A DNA stretch of 64,000 bases from Lachnospiraceae bacterium (GCA_902363665.1 CABJAW010000001.1:1-64000), one strand, 5' to 3'. Counted from the stretch's first letter, positions 1-9,712 are shown. The notes: generated by a model from the sequence alone, not told the origin. Translations and numbers: made by a program.

Positions 1-53
1 CGCACATTTTGCTCCCTATGTCAACCCTTTGGGTAGCCTTTTTGAAAAAATTT

Positions 54-82
54 GGGTTAGACCCATAATTAGGGGCTAACCC
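54..82 (-). terminator. Hairpin after the IS4-type transposase
   Basis: GGGTTAG (54-60) pairs with CTAACCC (76-82). It lies just past the stop codon of the minus-strand transposase and could end its transcript or belong to the end of the insertion sequence. There is no clean T-run, so the terminator reading is tentative. The IS end itself probably lies at or beyond the window edge. Confidence 0.35.
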
Positions 83-88
83 TGTAAC

Positions 89-1666
89 TTAACTAAATGA
101 CATTGCAGACTGATTAGTATCCTTTCTTGGACGCCCTCTTGGGCGTTTGGTTTTTGACACTTCAGGTTCTTTTTTCTTGCGTCCCCGCTTCTTTGGTTCC
201 GGCTTAGGGACGGGTTCTGAAAGACCGAGTGCCTCGAGTTCTTCAAAAACGATCTGCAGTGTATGAACCCAGCAGCCATCATCTGTTTTGGGCTTCTGAG
301 GTGCATCGGCCTTTCGCCATGCACTTGACAGATCATCCATCAGATCGCCGTAGCTCATCTTATTTAGAAGACCGGCCCTGGTGGCTTTACGGATAATCCG
401 GCACGTCATTACTGTAGTGATGAAATTTACGAATTCTGACCCGATAACAGAGAAATCACCCTGGACATTTGTCCTGTCAAGGCAGTCATCACTTTTGTAT
501 CGGTTAAATACAAGTTCAAGCAGCCATCTGTCATCGTAACACTGGTATGCCGTTTTAGGATCAAGATCCTGATCACTCTCAAAAACGATCACGCCGAATA
601 AGGAAGACTTTTTGCTGTATTTCTCGGGTTCAAAGGTTTTTTTGTTTTCAGCCTTTGTCAGGTAATCAGCTTCTTCGATGGCTGCTTTTCTGGCATCTCT
701 GTAGGAGTAGAGAAAACGCCCGCCCCTGATCTGTTTTTTCTTATAAACGACATGGCCTTCAATGCCTTCAAGAACACCAGCGAAAGACAACATGTCATTA
801 TCGGAGATCTGAAGGTCATTTCTTTTGATCGGTGTCAGGAAGTGGAGTTCCGGCCGTTCGGCCAGTTCCTCTTTGATCTTGCTGGGTGGAAATCCCTTAT
901 CGGCAACGATGATTCCTTTTCGGATGTCATTATCACGGATAAATGCAGAATACGAACTTGCATCGATGCTGTTACCCGGAAAGACTTCGGCACACACAGG
1001 TTCCATCCGTTCTATGTCATAAGCATACAATACGGATACTTCACTGCAGCCCCTGGTCCTGGCCTTGTAAGAATACGCAGAAAGATCATTCACGGTACTG
1101 GTATTCTGTTTTAACGTTCCATCGATGGCGATATGATGGTCTTCGGCAACAGATGAAATACGCAGCTGATAGAAGTCCTTCCGCTTGTTTCCGTCCTGTC
1201 CGATACGCTGAAGCAGATTTCCCAGGGTATTCTTTGACATGGCAGCGCCGGGATAATCCTTGCACACGAATGTCCTACGGTAATGGGCAGCCATTCTCCC
1301 AAGAGTGATCTTGGGCTTGATGACACGAAGAGTCGCAATGGACATGATGCTGTATGCTTCGTTTGCCGGATAGATCTTCAAAAGATCTGAGAGCAGATCA
1401 GCCGAAACTGATTTTACGAGGGCCGAAGCTCCGTAAGAAAGCATATCTGGTCCATCTGGGGCTGTGCTGTCAGTCAAGGACACATATTTGTAATCAATGA
1501 TATGTCCGATGACTTTTCCGTTTTTTGGTTGCGGGTTACCACCCGGAATATATTTTGAAGATGCCCGCTGGCGGACTGCATAACGCTTCGGGCTGTTGGT
1601 TCCACTGTCATCAACAATCGTATTGACAGGTCTTGGGACTGCTCTTATTTCTGCCGGGACTGCCAT
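89..1666 (-). CDS. IS4-superfamily DDE transposase
   Basis: A 525-residue transposase that would catalyse cut-and-paste movement of its insertion sequence. Candidate catalytic acids are D182 (AIDGT), D256 (IVADKGF) and E384. The last lies in a spaced Y-2-R-3-E-6-K signature (Y377, R380, E384, K391), the hallmark of the IS4 superfamily, which includes IS1634-like groups. The C-terminus is a basic lysine/arginine/proline tail. The start is supported by AGGGGG a few bases upstream of the ATG. The frame is intact, so the element may be active. The exact IS family and terminal inverted repeats were not resolved. Confidence 0.9.
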   Translation of the reverse strand: MAVPAEIRAVPRPVNTIVDDSGTNSPKRYAVRQRASSKYIPGGNPQPKNGKVIGHIIDYKYVSLTDSTAPDGPDMLSYGASALVKSVSADLLSDLLKIYPANEAYSIMSIATLRVIKPKITLGRMAAHYRRTFVCKDYPGAAMSKNTLGNLLQRIGQDGNKRKDFYQLRISSVAEDHHIAIDGTLKQNTSTVNDLSAYSYKARTRGCSEVSVLYAYDIERMEPVCAEVFPGNSIDASSYSAFIRDNDIRKGIIVADKGFPPSKIKEELAERPELHFLTPIKRNDLQISDNDMLSFAGVLEGIEGHVVYKKKQIRGGRFLYSYRDARKAAIEEADYLTKAENKKTFEPEKYSKKSSLFGVIVFESDQDLDPKTAYQCYDDRWLLELVFNRYKSDDCLDRTNVQGDFSVIGSEFVNFITTVMTCRIIRKATRAGLLNKMSYGDLMDDLSSAWRKADAPQKPKTDDGCWVHTLQIVFEELEALGLSEPVPKPEPKKRGRKKKEPEVSKTKRPRGRPRKDTNQSAMSFS

Positions 1667-1680
1667 AAAAATACCCCCTG

Positions 1681-1715
1681 TATATAGTCCTATTATAACA
1701 TATTTGGACTATATA
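1681..1715. promoter_or_regulatory. Palindrome over the transposase promoter
   Basis: TATATAGTCC (1681-1690) and GGACTATATA (1706-1715) are perfect 10-base inverted arms. The spacer holds a minus-strand TATAAT (1692-1697) placed as a -10 box for the transposase. A related palindrome, GGACTAT-N6-ATAGTCC, lies at 1854-1873. These may be transposase or host-factor binding sites near the IS end. The rest of 1716-1890 shows nothing recognisable. Confidence 0.4.
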
Positions 1716-1890
1716 ATAAATATTTTTATGACAAATTTTGCAAAGAAATATGCCTGCAGAAACGATGTAACCCGCCAAGAATAGCTTAAAATGGGGATTC
1801 TTCTCCTGATGAAAAGCAAAAATCTGGCATAAATCAAAGAAAACCGTATTTTTGGACTATCTTGCTATAGTCCGAAATGTTGGGAATGTT

Positions 1891-2052
1891 TTACACAATC
1901 TCTTCTGCTACATTTTGGATATTATTTACAGTTCCAACCCACACCATCTGATCACGAGCTTTCAATTCTTCCGTAACGCCTTGCTTCTCCATCATCTGAC
2001 GCACCAGAATACCCATCCTCTCCTGTGCTTCATCGTCCACAGCATTCAGATG
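1891..2052 (-). pseudogene. Remnant of a TnpV-type transposon gene
   Basis: Reading the minus strand from 2052 to the stop at 1891 gives 53 residues, beginning HLNAVDDEAQERM and including QMMEKQGVTEELKA and a conserved-looking MVWVG...NNIQ stretch. This resembles the C-terminal half of TnpV proteins of Tn4451-like mobilisable transposons. A stop codon lies directly before it and no start codon is available, so it is a fragment. It sits between an IS and a permease gene, marking this margin as a graveyard of mobile elements. The family match is from memory of the motif pattern. Confidence 0.55.
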
Positions 2053-2070
2053 TTATGTTAATCTGCCTTG

Positions 2071-4515
2071 CTATCCCTGATACCTTATTCTTTCTACCAG
2101 CGTTTCCTTTTTCAGATTACTGCTTAAAACGCAGGAAAGTACAATCTGCAACAGACCGACCAAAAAAATCATAATAAAAATTGGTACGATTGGAACATGA
2201 TAGATATTCATTCCAAATATTCCATTATGTTTTGCATAGGAAAAAAGTGCATAGCCGAGCGGCAGACCAATGATCAAAGCTACGCATATGGTACCAACCG
2301 TAAAAATCAGTCCCTGTAACTGCAGGCATAAATTTAATTGTTTATTTGTCATACCCACAGCCTGTAATATACCATATTCCTGCTTTTTTGTCGTAATATT
2401 CATGATCATGGTATTCGCCATATTCATAAACCCGATGAGTCCTACAATAGCCATAAACAGATAACAGCCAAGCTTCATCATGCTGCTTGCAAATTCGGCA
2501 GATTGTAACTGCGCATGATAAGTATCCATTTTTATATGCGAAGTATTAGAAATCAAAGTATTCAGACTTTGTTCTACAGATGCCACATCTTTTTTATCAC
2601 AGTCCACCCACAGATAGCCATAGGCTGTTCCTCTCGGATTCATGGAACGATATACACCTTCCGGAATGACAAGATAAGTGTCCGCACTTACAAAAGATCC
2701 TGCAATCTTTCCCTGATAGGTATAGGTTCCACTTCCATTCTCAAAGTCAAATGCAATGGATTCACCCGGAGCATATCCATCTTGTTCCATCCACGTTGAC
2801 CAGCCAAAGAAAATATCACCATTCTTTACCGCCTGATCATAGTCCATAGAGCCAATATCCCCTTCTTGGCACATAAAATCAAAATCCTTTTTACTCACAA
2901 TAGTAGCCGGAAATCTTGTTCCGTTCAGATTTACAGAGACAATCTCTCTCGTCATGACATCTGTTACTCCCGGAATGCTTTTGATTTCTTCAATCAGCGA
3001 ATCATTCAATGGGTCATCCGTCAGAATCGTATCCAGATTATTTTCCGGATATCTTTCATCATACTCAGCAGAATAGTCAAGCTGCAGTTCAAATTGTCCA
3101 TGATTAACGGAAAGACGTGCTTCATGCTCCGTGTCAATATTTCCCACATAATTAGAGATAATCACAAACAATACGCAAGAAAAACCCATTGTGAGGATAG
3201 TACCAATAGTTCTTTTGGGATTACCCGTTACATTTGCCATTGCCATAGAAAACACGGTGACATTTTTTCTGCCATTTCGTTTTCCTTTTTTGTGTGTTTC
3301 TGCATTTTCTAAATACCGTGTTGCTTCGATAGGTGAAATCCGTGAAACAATTTTCATTGGTTTACGCAGTGCCAAAGCAACGGTAAGAAATGATACGAAA
3401 ATACAGAGAAGCATAACAGGCAGGGAAAACAGAATCACCTGCTGATTTTGGACTCCCATAGAGCCAGTTCCGGTTGATACAAGGTTTCCCTGTTCTACCA
3501 GCCAGTTAAAACCGCATTTTGCAATCAGAAAACCAAGAAGCAATCCAACTGGTATTGAAAAAAATGTCAAAAACATACCCTCTCTGAAGATCAGTTGTTT
3601 CATCTGCTTTTTTGTCGCTCCCAGAGCCTTGATTTTTCCATACTCCTGTATCTTGTTGGCAATACCGACCTGAAAAATATTATAAATGACCACAACAGAG
3701 AAAAGTACAATTGCAAGAATCAAAACCCCGCATACCGCAATCGTTTCATAACTCGGCTGCAAGACCCATCGCAAATAGAGATCATTGACTATAACGTTTT
3801 TTTCTTCGATCCCACAAACTGCTGCAATCTGCTTTATAACCGAATCAATATTATTCATAGATACATTTGCAGAATCATTTAAAGTAAAAGAAATATTATA
3901 CTGTCTGTCATTCTCTGCGACGTGCTCATCATAAAACTCCTGTGACCCGAAAGCAACATAAGATGCCTCGATGGTATACTCATCCCGATCATATAGGATT
4001 CCGCTGACAACAAATTCTTCCGGCTTATATTCTGACTGCATCCCTGCGCGGTAATCCAGTGTAACCGTATCTCCGACCTTTACATCATCATATCCCATTG
4101 CACGAAAAAATGCTCTTCCTGCGGCAATTTCCTGCGTTCCCCCCGGATACTTTCCTTCCTTTAACTCATATTCCTTATTATAGGGAAGCATTTTTCTTGC
4201 AGTCTCATCCATGCAGACAAAACCACCTTTTTCATTGCCTTTTATGATACCTTCGGTGCACATAGTGCCTGTAGCATCTATTTCCGCACGGCGGTTTACT
4301 TCTTTTAACTGCGATCCGTCTGCGGAAACAAACAGACCATAATTGCTTCCATATGATCCTGCCGCCTGACTTTTCTGTAAATGAATTACCCCATTTCCCA
4401 CAGTACTGATGATAACAAGCAGCATCGTGGTCAGACAGATTGCCATCATGATCAGTATACTTCTTGTCCTGTTCCTTTTGTCATTGCTATATGCAATCCT
4501 GCTTATTGTCTTCAT
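2071..4515 (-). CDS. FtsX/MacB-type ABC transporter permease
   Basis: An 814-residue membrane protein with two FtsX-like modules. A first membrane segment near residues 17-40 is followed by a long extracytoplasmic domain and three helices around 255-385. A second similar unit starts near 430 and ends with three helices in the last 130 residues. This is the architecture of MacB-like and antimicrobial-peptide ABC permeases, which expel or sense peptides and lipids rather than import nutrients. It overlaps the ATPase gene by four bases (ATGA), so the two are translationally coupled. With the adjacent kinase and regulator it probably forms a sensing/resistance module. The substrate is unknown. 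Confidence 0.88.
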   Translation of the reverse strand: MKTISRIAYSNDKRNRTRSILIMMAICLTTMLLVIISTVGNGVIHLQKSQAAGSYGSNYGLFVSADGSQLKEVNRRAEIDATGTMCTEGIIKGNEKGGFVCMDETARKMLPYNKEYELKEGKYPGGTQEIAAGRAFFRAMGYDDVKVGDTVTLDYRAGMQSEYKPEEFVVSGILYDRDEYTIEASYVAFGSQEFYDEHVAENDRQYNISFTLNDSANVSMNNIDSVIKQIAAVCGIEEKNVIVNDLYLRWVLQPSYETIAVCGVLILAIVLFSVVVIYNIFQVGIANKIQEYGKIKALGATKKQMKQLIFREGMFLTFFSIPVGLLLGFLIAKCGFNWLVEQGNLVSTGTGSMGVQNQQVILFSLPVMLLCIFVSFLTVALALRKPMKIVSRISPIEATRYLENAETHKKGKRNGRKNVTVFSMAMANVTGNPKRTIGTILTMGFSCVLFVIISNYVGNIDTEHEARLSVNHGQFELQLDYSAEYDERYPENNLDTILTDDPLNDSLIEEIKSIPGVTDVMTREIVSVNLNGTRFPATIVSKKDFDFMCQEGDIGSMDYDQAVKNGDIFFGWSTWMEQDGYAPGESIAFDFENGSGTYTYQGKIAGSFVSADTYLVIPEGVYRSMNPRGTAYGYLWVDCDKKDVASVEQSLNTLISNTSHIKMDTYHAQLQSAEFASSMMKLGCYLFMAIVGLIGFMNMANTMIMNITTKKQEYGILQAVGMTNKQLNLCLQLQGLIFTVGTICVALIIGLPLGYALFSYAKHNGIFGMNIYHVPIVPIFIMIFLVGLLQIVLSCVLSSNLKKETLVERIRYQG

Positions 4516-5186
4516 CTGAAATCCACCACCTGTCCGTCCTCAATCACCAGAATACGGTCAGCGACCTGTGCAATTTCGTCATCATGGGTAATCATTACAA
4601 TTGTCTGTCCATATTTTTTTGCTGTCATCTTAAGCAGAGCGATTACCTCATCACTGGTCTTAGAATCAAGATTTCCTGTCGGCTCATCTGCAAATATAAT
4701 TTCCGGACGATTCACCAGTGCTCTTGCAATTGCTACTCTCTGCTGCTGTCCTCCGGATAACTGATTTGGCAGATTATAAATCCGGTTTTCAATCCCCAGA
4801 GTTGCAATGATATCATTTACATACGCTTCATCCACTTTTCTTCCATCCAGCCCCAGTGGCAGTACAATATTTTCCCAGACATTAACAGATGAAACCAGAT
4901 TAAATGCCTGAAAAACAAATCCGATTTTTCTTCTGCGGAAAACAGCAAGGGCATCTTCCTTCATCCTGTATAAATCTTTCCCGGCTAAAGTAACACTGCC
5001 TTTTGTAGGGGTGTCAAGCCCTCCAAGCATATGAAGTAATGTACTTTTACCGGAACCTGACTTTCCAACAATTGCGACAAATTCTCCCTGCTCAATCTGA
5101 ATGTCCACCTGATTGACCGCTTTGACCTGATTCTCACCTGCGCCATAAAACTTACAAAGCTGCTTGGTTTCTAATATCACACTCAT
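4512..5186 (-). CDS. ABC transporter ATP-binding protein (MacB/LolD type)
   Basis: ATPase partner of the downstream FtsX permease. It shows Walker A (GKSGSGKST), the signature LSGGQQQRVAIARAL, Walker B with the following EPTGNLD, and a switch histidine in ITHD. About 224 residues is normal for the MacB/LolD group. The reading frame extends further upstream, but AAGGAGG sits seven bases before the ATG at 5186 (protein starts MSVILETKQ), so that start is chosen. Its stop overlaps the permease start. Confidence 0.93.
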   Translation of the reverse strand: MSVILETKQLCKFYGAGENQVKAVNQVDIQIEQGEFVAIVGKSGSGKSTLLHMLGGLDTPTKGSVTLAGKDLYRMKEDALAVFRRRKIGFVFQAFNLVSSVNVWENIVLPLGLDGRKVDEAYVNDIIATLGIENRIYNLPNQLSGGQQQRVAIARALVNRPEIIFADEPTGNLDSKTSDEVIALLKMTAKKYGQTIVMITHDDEIAQVADRILVIEDGQVVDFR

Positions 5187-5318
5187 GTGTTGCCTCCTTT
5201 TCAATTCTGTAAAGCGTACCTTTTCAGCACGCTTTCTTTGCCTGTTTATATATTTGGTCATTTTTCAACCTACATCCAAATTGTATCAGGACAATCTTTC
5301 ATTTCACTTTCAAAAAAC

Positions 5319-5354
5319 GAGCAGAAATCTTACAGAATTGTAAGATTTCTGCTC
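5319..5354 (-). terminator. Rho-independent terminator after the sensor kinase gene
   Basis: GAGCAGAAATCTTACA pairs perfectly with TGTAAGATTTCTGCTC around a four-base loop, and a run of six T follows on the minus strand. It ends the response regulator-kinase transcript and separates it from the ABC genes. Confidence 0.85.
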
Positions 5355-5363
5355 ACTTAAAAT

Positions 5364-6608
5364 TTAACCAACATATGGTAATTGAATCACAAACGTGCTT
5401 CCTTTTTTCTTTTTGCCGGAGGTTACCGTAATCGTACCTGCGTGTTTTTCGATAATTTCTCTCGATAGAAAAAGTCCGATTCCTGTACCACTCTTTTCCA
5501 TGACCTCCTTGGAACTTCCTCTGTAAAATCGTTGAAAAATTTTGTGATACTCATTCTGCGGAATACCAATTCCCTGATCCTCAATTTCCATTCTTACAAG
5601 ATCGTTTCTTTTTTGTAACCGGATAAATATTTTTGAACCACACGGACTGTACTTGACCGCATTATCCAGAACGTTGATCACAGCTTCACCAAGCCACCTT
5701 TTATCCTGCATAATCGTGCATGTTTCCAGCTCTTTTTCATAGTCAAAAACGAATTCAATTTCTTTCTCATCCGCTTTAGGATAAGTGCGGTTCACAGCAG
5801 ATATGACAGTATCCATAAGCGGAAGTTTTTTCTTATTAATCTGAATCAGTCCAGTTTCCATCTTGGATATTTCAAGAAGCGACTGCAATAATGTCTCCAG
5901 TCCATCCAGAGCACTCCGACAACGGATACGAAACTCCTCCTGTTCTGTGGCACTTAAGTCATTCTGCATCAGCACACTAAAACATGTATCCAAAGCTGCA
6001 ACCGGTGTCTTTAACTGGTGAGAAATATCAGAAACCATTTCTTTCGTGTTCTCCTTTTCTGCCCTTGCTTCTTCCTTTATCAACTGAATATGATGTCCGA
6101 TTGCTTCAAGCTGGTCATTCAATTTTTCCAGTTCTGCATGATTTTCCGTTTTCAGTAAATCATCAAATTTATTTTCACGGAATCTGATCAGAATTTCTTC
6201 CAACTGGTCTAAAATTTTCTGATGACACGCATCTTCTTTTTTCTTCCAATAAAGTAAAAAAGTCAAAAGAAGCACGCATATCACAGTGCTTACAGCACCG
6301 GTCACCATAACCTGATGCCGGAATTGCGAATAAAATGCATTCCCTTTATTCCCCCAGTATCCATATTGCTCCAATAATCGCCTTCCCTGTTCGTTAGTTT
6401 CAATATCCTTATCCTTAAGCAATTCCGAAACAGCATCCAGCCCGGAAAATTCTTCCTTTGCAGCAATCTCTGTCATAAGATTCATTTTATATTTATAATC
6501 TTCATAAAACACATACGTGGTAAAGCAATTTAATATTGCAAACAATAATATGACAGGTAATACCAAGGAGAGCACTACTGTAATCTTCTTGCGATATCTC
6601 TTTGTCAC
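5364..6608 (-). CDS. Sensor histidine kinase
   Basis: Membrane sensor kinase of about 414 residues. Two hydrophobic segments (near 9-32 and 100-118) flank a short extracytoplasmic part, followed by a dimerisation helix with the phospho-acceptor box DISHQLKTP and an ATPase domain with N, G1 (DQGIGI) and G2 (GTGIGL) boxes. A GTG at 6608 is preferred: AGGAGGT lies six bases upstream, and the GTG overlaps the TGA of the response regulator gene (GTGA), giving coupled translation. The neighbouring ABC exporter suggests it senses a peptide antibiotic or envelope stress and controls that exporter. This is inferred from context. Confidence 0.9.
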   Translation of the reverse strand: MTKRYRKKITVVLSLVLPVILLFAILNCFTTYVFYEDYKYKMNLMTEIAAKEEFSGLDAVSELLKDKDIETNEQGRRLLEQYGYWGNKGNAFYSQFRHQVMVTGAVSTVICVLLLTFLLYWKKKEDACHQKILDQLEEILIRFRENKFDDLLKTENHAELEKLNDQLEAIGHHIQLIKEEARAEKENTKEMVSDISHQLKTPVAALDTCFSVLMQNDLSATEQEEFRIRCRSALDGLETLLQSLLEISKMETGLIQINKKKLPLMDTVISAVNRTYPKADEKEIEFVFDYEKELETCTIMQDKRWLGEAVINVLDNAVKYSPCGSKIFIRLQKRNDLVRMEIEDQGIGIPQNEYHKIFQRFYRGSSKEVMEKSGTGIGLFLSREIIEKHAGTITVTSGKKKKGSTFVIQLPYVG

Positions 6609-7294
6609 TGCCTTACCTCCTGATTCCATATATACCCAAGACCTCTGATATTCTTTATATAGACCGGTGCAGCCGGATTGTCTTCGATTTTCTCACGGAG
6701 TCTTCTGATATTGACAGCGATTGTATTTTCATCCACAAAATCCCCTTCCAGATCAAACACATTTTCCAATATTTGTGTTTTTGAAAGAATCTGTTTCGGA
6801 TTCTGAAGAAAAAAAGTCAGCATTTTCAACTCCGTTTTTGTCAGACTGATTTCACGACTCTTTATCAGGACTTTCATTTCTCCTGCGATAAATACGATAT
6901 CTCCCGAAATCATCTTTCCGGCTTCCGTTTTCTCCTGTCTGCGTCGGAAATGTGCTTCTATTTTCAAAAGAAGTACCGAAAGACTAAACGGCTTTGTAAT
7001 ATAATCATCTGCCCCTGCTTCATATCCCATGACCTGATCCATCTCCTGATCTAGTGCTGTAAGACAAATAATGTATGTATTATAATTGCATCTCATCCAC
7101 CTTACAAATTCCAGTCCATTCCCATCCGGAAGATTCACATCACAAATGGTAACATCCACATTATTATCACTTGCAATTCTTTTCGCTTTTTTCACTGATT
7201 CTGCTGAAAAAACCTCATATCCGGATTTTTTCAGTGAGAATGTAATTCCACGATTTAAATTTTCATCATCTTCAACCACGAGTATACCTGGCAT
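6605..7294 (-). CDS. OmpR/PhoB-family response regulator
   Basis: A 229-residue two-domain regulator. The receiver has the acidic pocket (VVEDDEN), the phosphorylated aspartate in CDVNLPDGNG, a conserved threonine (LTA) and lysine (ITKPF). A winged-helix DNA-binding domain follows (about 130-225, with VNIRRLREKIE). It is first in a two-gene operon with the kinase. An AGAGGTG ribosome site precedes the ATG. The likely target is the ABC exporter operon next door, though no operator was identified. Confidence 0.92.
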   Translation of the reverse strand: MPGILVVEDDENLNRGITFSLKKSGYEVFSAESVKKAKRIASDNNVDVTICDVNLPDGNGLEFVRWMRCNYNTYIICLTALDQEMDQVMGYEAGADDYITKPFSLSVLLLKIEAHFRRRQEKTEAGKMISGDIVFIAGEMKVLIKSREISLTKTELKMLTFFLQNPKQILSKTQILENVFDLEGDFVDENTIAVNIRRLREKIEDNPAAPVYIKNIRGLGYIWNQEVRQ

Positions 7295-7511
7295 AGCATC
7301 TGCACCTCTCTTTATTAACTATTCATCTTAAAATGCTTCAATGCCGTTACTGAAAACTTATAAAAAGTTATAAACCTCTATGTTTCATTCCTACTTCAAC
7401 GAGTATGCTTTTGATGATATAAATATCAATCTACTCACAAGTTCCTGTACTCTCCATAGGCGTAAATTCCGGACTAACGTATCCGTACCTATTTGCATCA
7501 ACGTTTCAGTG

Positions 7512-8674
7512 TTAACTTGCAAATCTTTCTCCATAAGCCTTGAGATTTATAGATGCCTGGAAATCTCTGTCTATTATATTCCCACACCCACATCTATAAA
7601 TTCTGTCTGATAACTTCAAATCTTTTTTGATGTTCCCACAACAGCTGCAAAGCTTTGATGATGGATAAAACCGGTCAGCCACAATAAGCGGAATCCCTTT
7701 ATCATTGCACTTATATTCAAGCTGTTTCCGAAACAAAAAAATCCCTGTTCCTGGACTGCTTTGGATAAATGTCTGTTTTTCATCATTCCACTGACCTTCA
7801 GATCTTCAATACATATAAATCTTGGTTTTCGATTTACGATTTCCGATATGGCCTGATTCAAATAATTTTTACGGATGTTTGTTAATCTGTGATTTCGTTT
7901 CAATAAAAGCTTTTCCTTTTTGATTACATTATTTGTTTTACAGTAACTTTCCCCTTTCTTATTTTTCCCGTAAGAACGAGAAATACTACGCTGTAATCTG
8001 CGTTTCTGTTTTTCTGATTTTTTTACTTTCTGGCTCTTATTGATGTTCTTATACTTCACGGCATCAGAGCAGACAGCCAGGTCTTTGATTCCCAAATCTA
8101 TGCCGACTCCGTCATCATTAAGCGTTTCCCTGCAGTCCGGAAATTCCACACATACACTGATCCACCAGTTCAATCCGTCAAAGGATATTCTCGGATTCAT
8201 ATATTTAGCATCGGTCGGAATACGTCCATGTTCTGCAAGTCTTACCCAGTTCATTTTTTGTTTATTTGCTTTCCTGCCAGAAGAAAAGCCTTCAAATTTA
8301 ACGTGGGTATTACTGAATCGTATCTTAACATTGTCCTGATAGAACTTCGGCATTGATCTCTTTTTGGACTTGAATCTTGGAAATTTTTGCAAACCCTTGA
8401 AAAAATTCTTATAAGCAGTGCAAACATCTTTAATTGCCTGCTTGGTGACATTATTTGAAATATTCAATAACCATGCATATTCATTAGAATGTCTAAGCTT
8501 TGTAAATTCCTTTCTGAGTTCTGAATCTGAAAGGAACCTGCCGCCTTTTTCATAGTTTTCTTTTTCCATTGCCAAAGCCCAGTTATAAGCAAATCTTGAA
8601 GCACCTGCGTACTGAAACATCTTAGTTTTCTGTACATTGTTTGGTATCAGCATTACTTTTATGGCTTTTACCAT
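7512..8674 (-). pseudogene. tnpB: TnpB (IS607/IS605 type), frameshifted
   Basis: RNA-guided nuclease-family protein of IS200/605 and IS607 elements, split by a frameshift. The first part (8674 to about 7737) has the basic N-terminal half and RuvC acids in GIDLGIKDLA and CIEDLKVSG. The C-terminal part continues in another frame from about 7736 to 7512 and holds the zinc ribbon (CSCCG...CGCG) and the third RuvC acid in DRDFQASINL. The break lies at a run of seven T on the coding strand; one more T would restore the frame. This looks like an indel, though a sequencing error or slippage is possible. The tnpB start overlaps the end of tnpA, as usual in IS607. The guide RNA would lie at the 3' end near 7330-7560, but this is not demonstrated. 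Confidence 0.85.
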
Positions 8675-9281
8675 CTGTATCCCCCTGAATCAATTCCCGA
8701 ATAAGTTTCTTAGCTTTATTTGCTCGCTTTCCTTGTAATTTACAGCTAAATACTGTAATTATCTGAATCAGATCTTCAACAAGTTCCTGCTGTTCGGATT
8801 TTTCAGTATTATCAATAATTTCTATCTCACAATTATAAAGCGAAGCTATATATTCTACTAACTCGAAACCAAACCGTAAAAGCCGGTCTTTATATAAAAC
8901 AACAACCTTCTCAACCTGATTTTGAGAGATCCGTTTGATCAGTTCCTGAAGCCCTTTTTTCTTGTAATTGATACCGGAACCAATATCATATATTATCTCA
9001 AACGGCTGTCCTTTTGCCAGAAGATATGTCTTAACATTATCGATCTGTCGTTCCAGATCATCTTTTTGTTTATGACTGGAAACACGGCAATATCCAATTG
9101 TAATGCGGTTTTTAGGCTTTACATTTAATACCTGGTTCAGTTGCTCATCAGAGTAATATCTATAACCACTTACTGTAGTATGATGCGGATGAAGTTTTCC
9201 ATTGGCATCCCAATTTCGTAATGTCTGGGCAGATACGCCTATAATTTTTGAAAATTCATGTATAGAATAATATTTACTCAA
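8622..9281 (-). CDS. tnpA: IS607-family serine recombinase TnpA
   Basis: Small serine transposase. The N-terminal MerR-like helix-turn-helix (SIHEFSKIIGVSAQTLRNWD) precedes a serine resolvase domain whose catalytic serine lies in IGYCRVSS, with the further active-site region YKDRLLRFG. The HTH-before-catalytic-domain order defines IS607. The frame opens at 9299, but AAAGGAG would then lie inside the gene; a TTG at 9281 with that site eight bases upstream is the better start. It overlaps tnpB. This gene looks intact, so it could still mobilise the element without a working TnpB. Confidence 0.88.
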   Translation of the reverse strand: MSKYYSIHEFSKIIGVSAQTLRNWDANGKLHPHHTTVSGYRYYSDEQLNQVLNVKPKNRITIGYCRVSSHKQKDDLERQIDNVKTYLLAKGQPFEIIYDIGSGINYKKKGLQELIKRISQNQVEKVVVLYKDRLLRFGFELVEYIASLYNCEIEIIDNTEKSEQQELVEDLIQIITVFSCKLQGKRANKAKKLIRELIQGDTDGKSHKSNADTKQCTEN

Positions 9282-9374
9282 AGCATCAACTCCTTTCAAT
9301 ACTATTCTACCCTAATATCCTATAAAACTCAACATGTAATTATATAATTTTATAATTTATATTTATCTGTTAAC

Positions 9375-9543
9375 TGCCTTCATGCCGGCATTATGTTCAG
9401 CCACATACTTCTATATCTCATCATATGTCGCCTTAATATCCGCTGATGTTACATCCATATCATCAAGCTCATATCGTTACATTAATGTAATCATCTGGCT
9501 TTTGTTTCAGTTGGGACAAAAGAACAACCGTCTCAACATGCGT
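9375..9543 (-). pseudogene. Decayed 3' fragment of an RlmD-type methyltransferase gene
   Basis: Minus-strand translation from 9543 gives THVETVVLLSQLKQKPDDY, then a one-base frameshift near 9471, then ELDDMDVTSADIKATYDEI, an in-frame TAG at 9411-9413, and KYVAEHNAGMK. The HVETV start matches the end of the intact RlmD at the other side of the prophage (HVETVCLLSRK). The rest resembles a C-terminal extension I recall on some Firmicute RlmD proteins. It has lost its upstream part and carries two disabling changes, as expected for a displaced 3' end no longer under selection. It marks rlmD as the insertion target. Confidence 0.7.
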
Positions 9544-9673
9544 ACTCTGTTAAGTGTTCTGTTTTTAAATCCTTGTACAGCTTTGTACATTCTCAAATAG
9601 CCTATAAAATCAAGTATTTTTTAATAGTTCAGACTTTACCGCCTTGTTCATCCTTGTGTTGTATGTCTGCAAT

Positions 9674-9708
9674 GGTGGCAAGTCGGTGGCAATGCCACCG
9701 CTGAACCA
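9674..9708 (+). repeat. Left boundary repeat (candidate integrase arm sites, attL side)
   Basis: Two GGTGGCAA units 11 bases apart (9674, 9685), then CTGAACCA (9701-9708). The same order recurs at 50785-50816, also with 11-base spacing. Paired short direct repeats near the phage ends are typical of tyrosine-integrase arm-type sites. The crossover core should be identical in both ends and was not firmly located. The unit lies five bases past the endolysin stop. Confidence 0.6.
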
Positions 9709-9712
9709 TCTG

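Larger units (their letters stand above)
7512..9300 (-). mobile_element. IS607-type element (tnpA plus broken tnpB)
   Basis: The two overlapping genes form the core of an IS607 element. These elements lack clear terminal inverted repeats and target duplications, so the true ends cannot be read; they lie somewhere in 7300-7511 and 9282-9370. On the right it abuts the decayed rlmD 3' fragment, and it may have removed the fragment's last codons. Confidence 0.75.

Noticed and set aside
1852..2061. Plus-strand frame of 69 codons
   Set aside because: Antisense of the TnpV fragment; no ribosome site or family resemblance.
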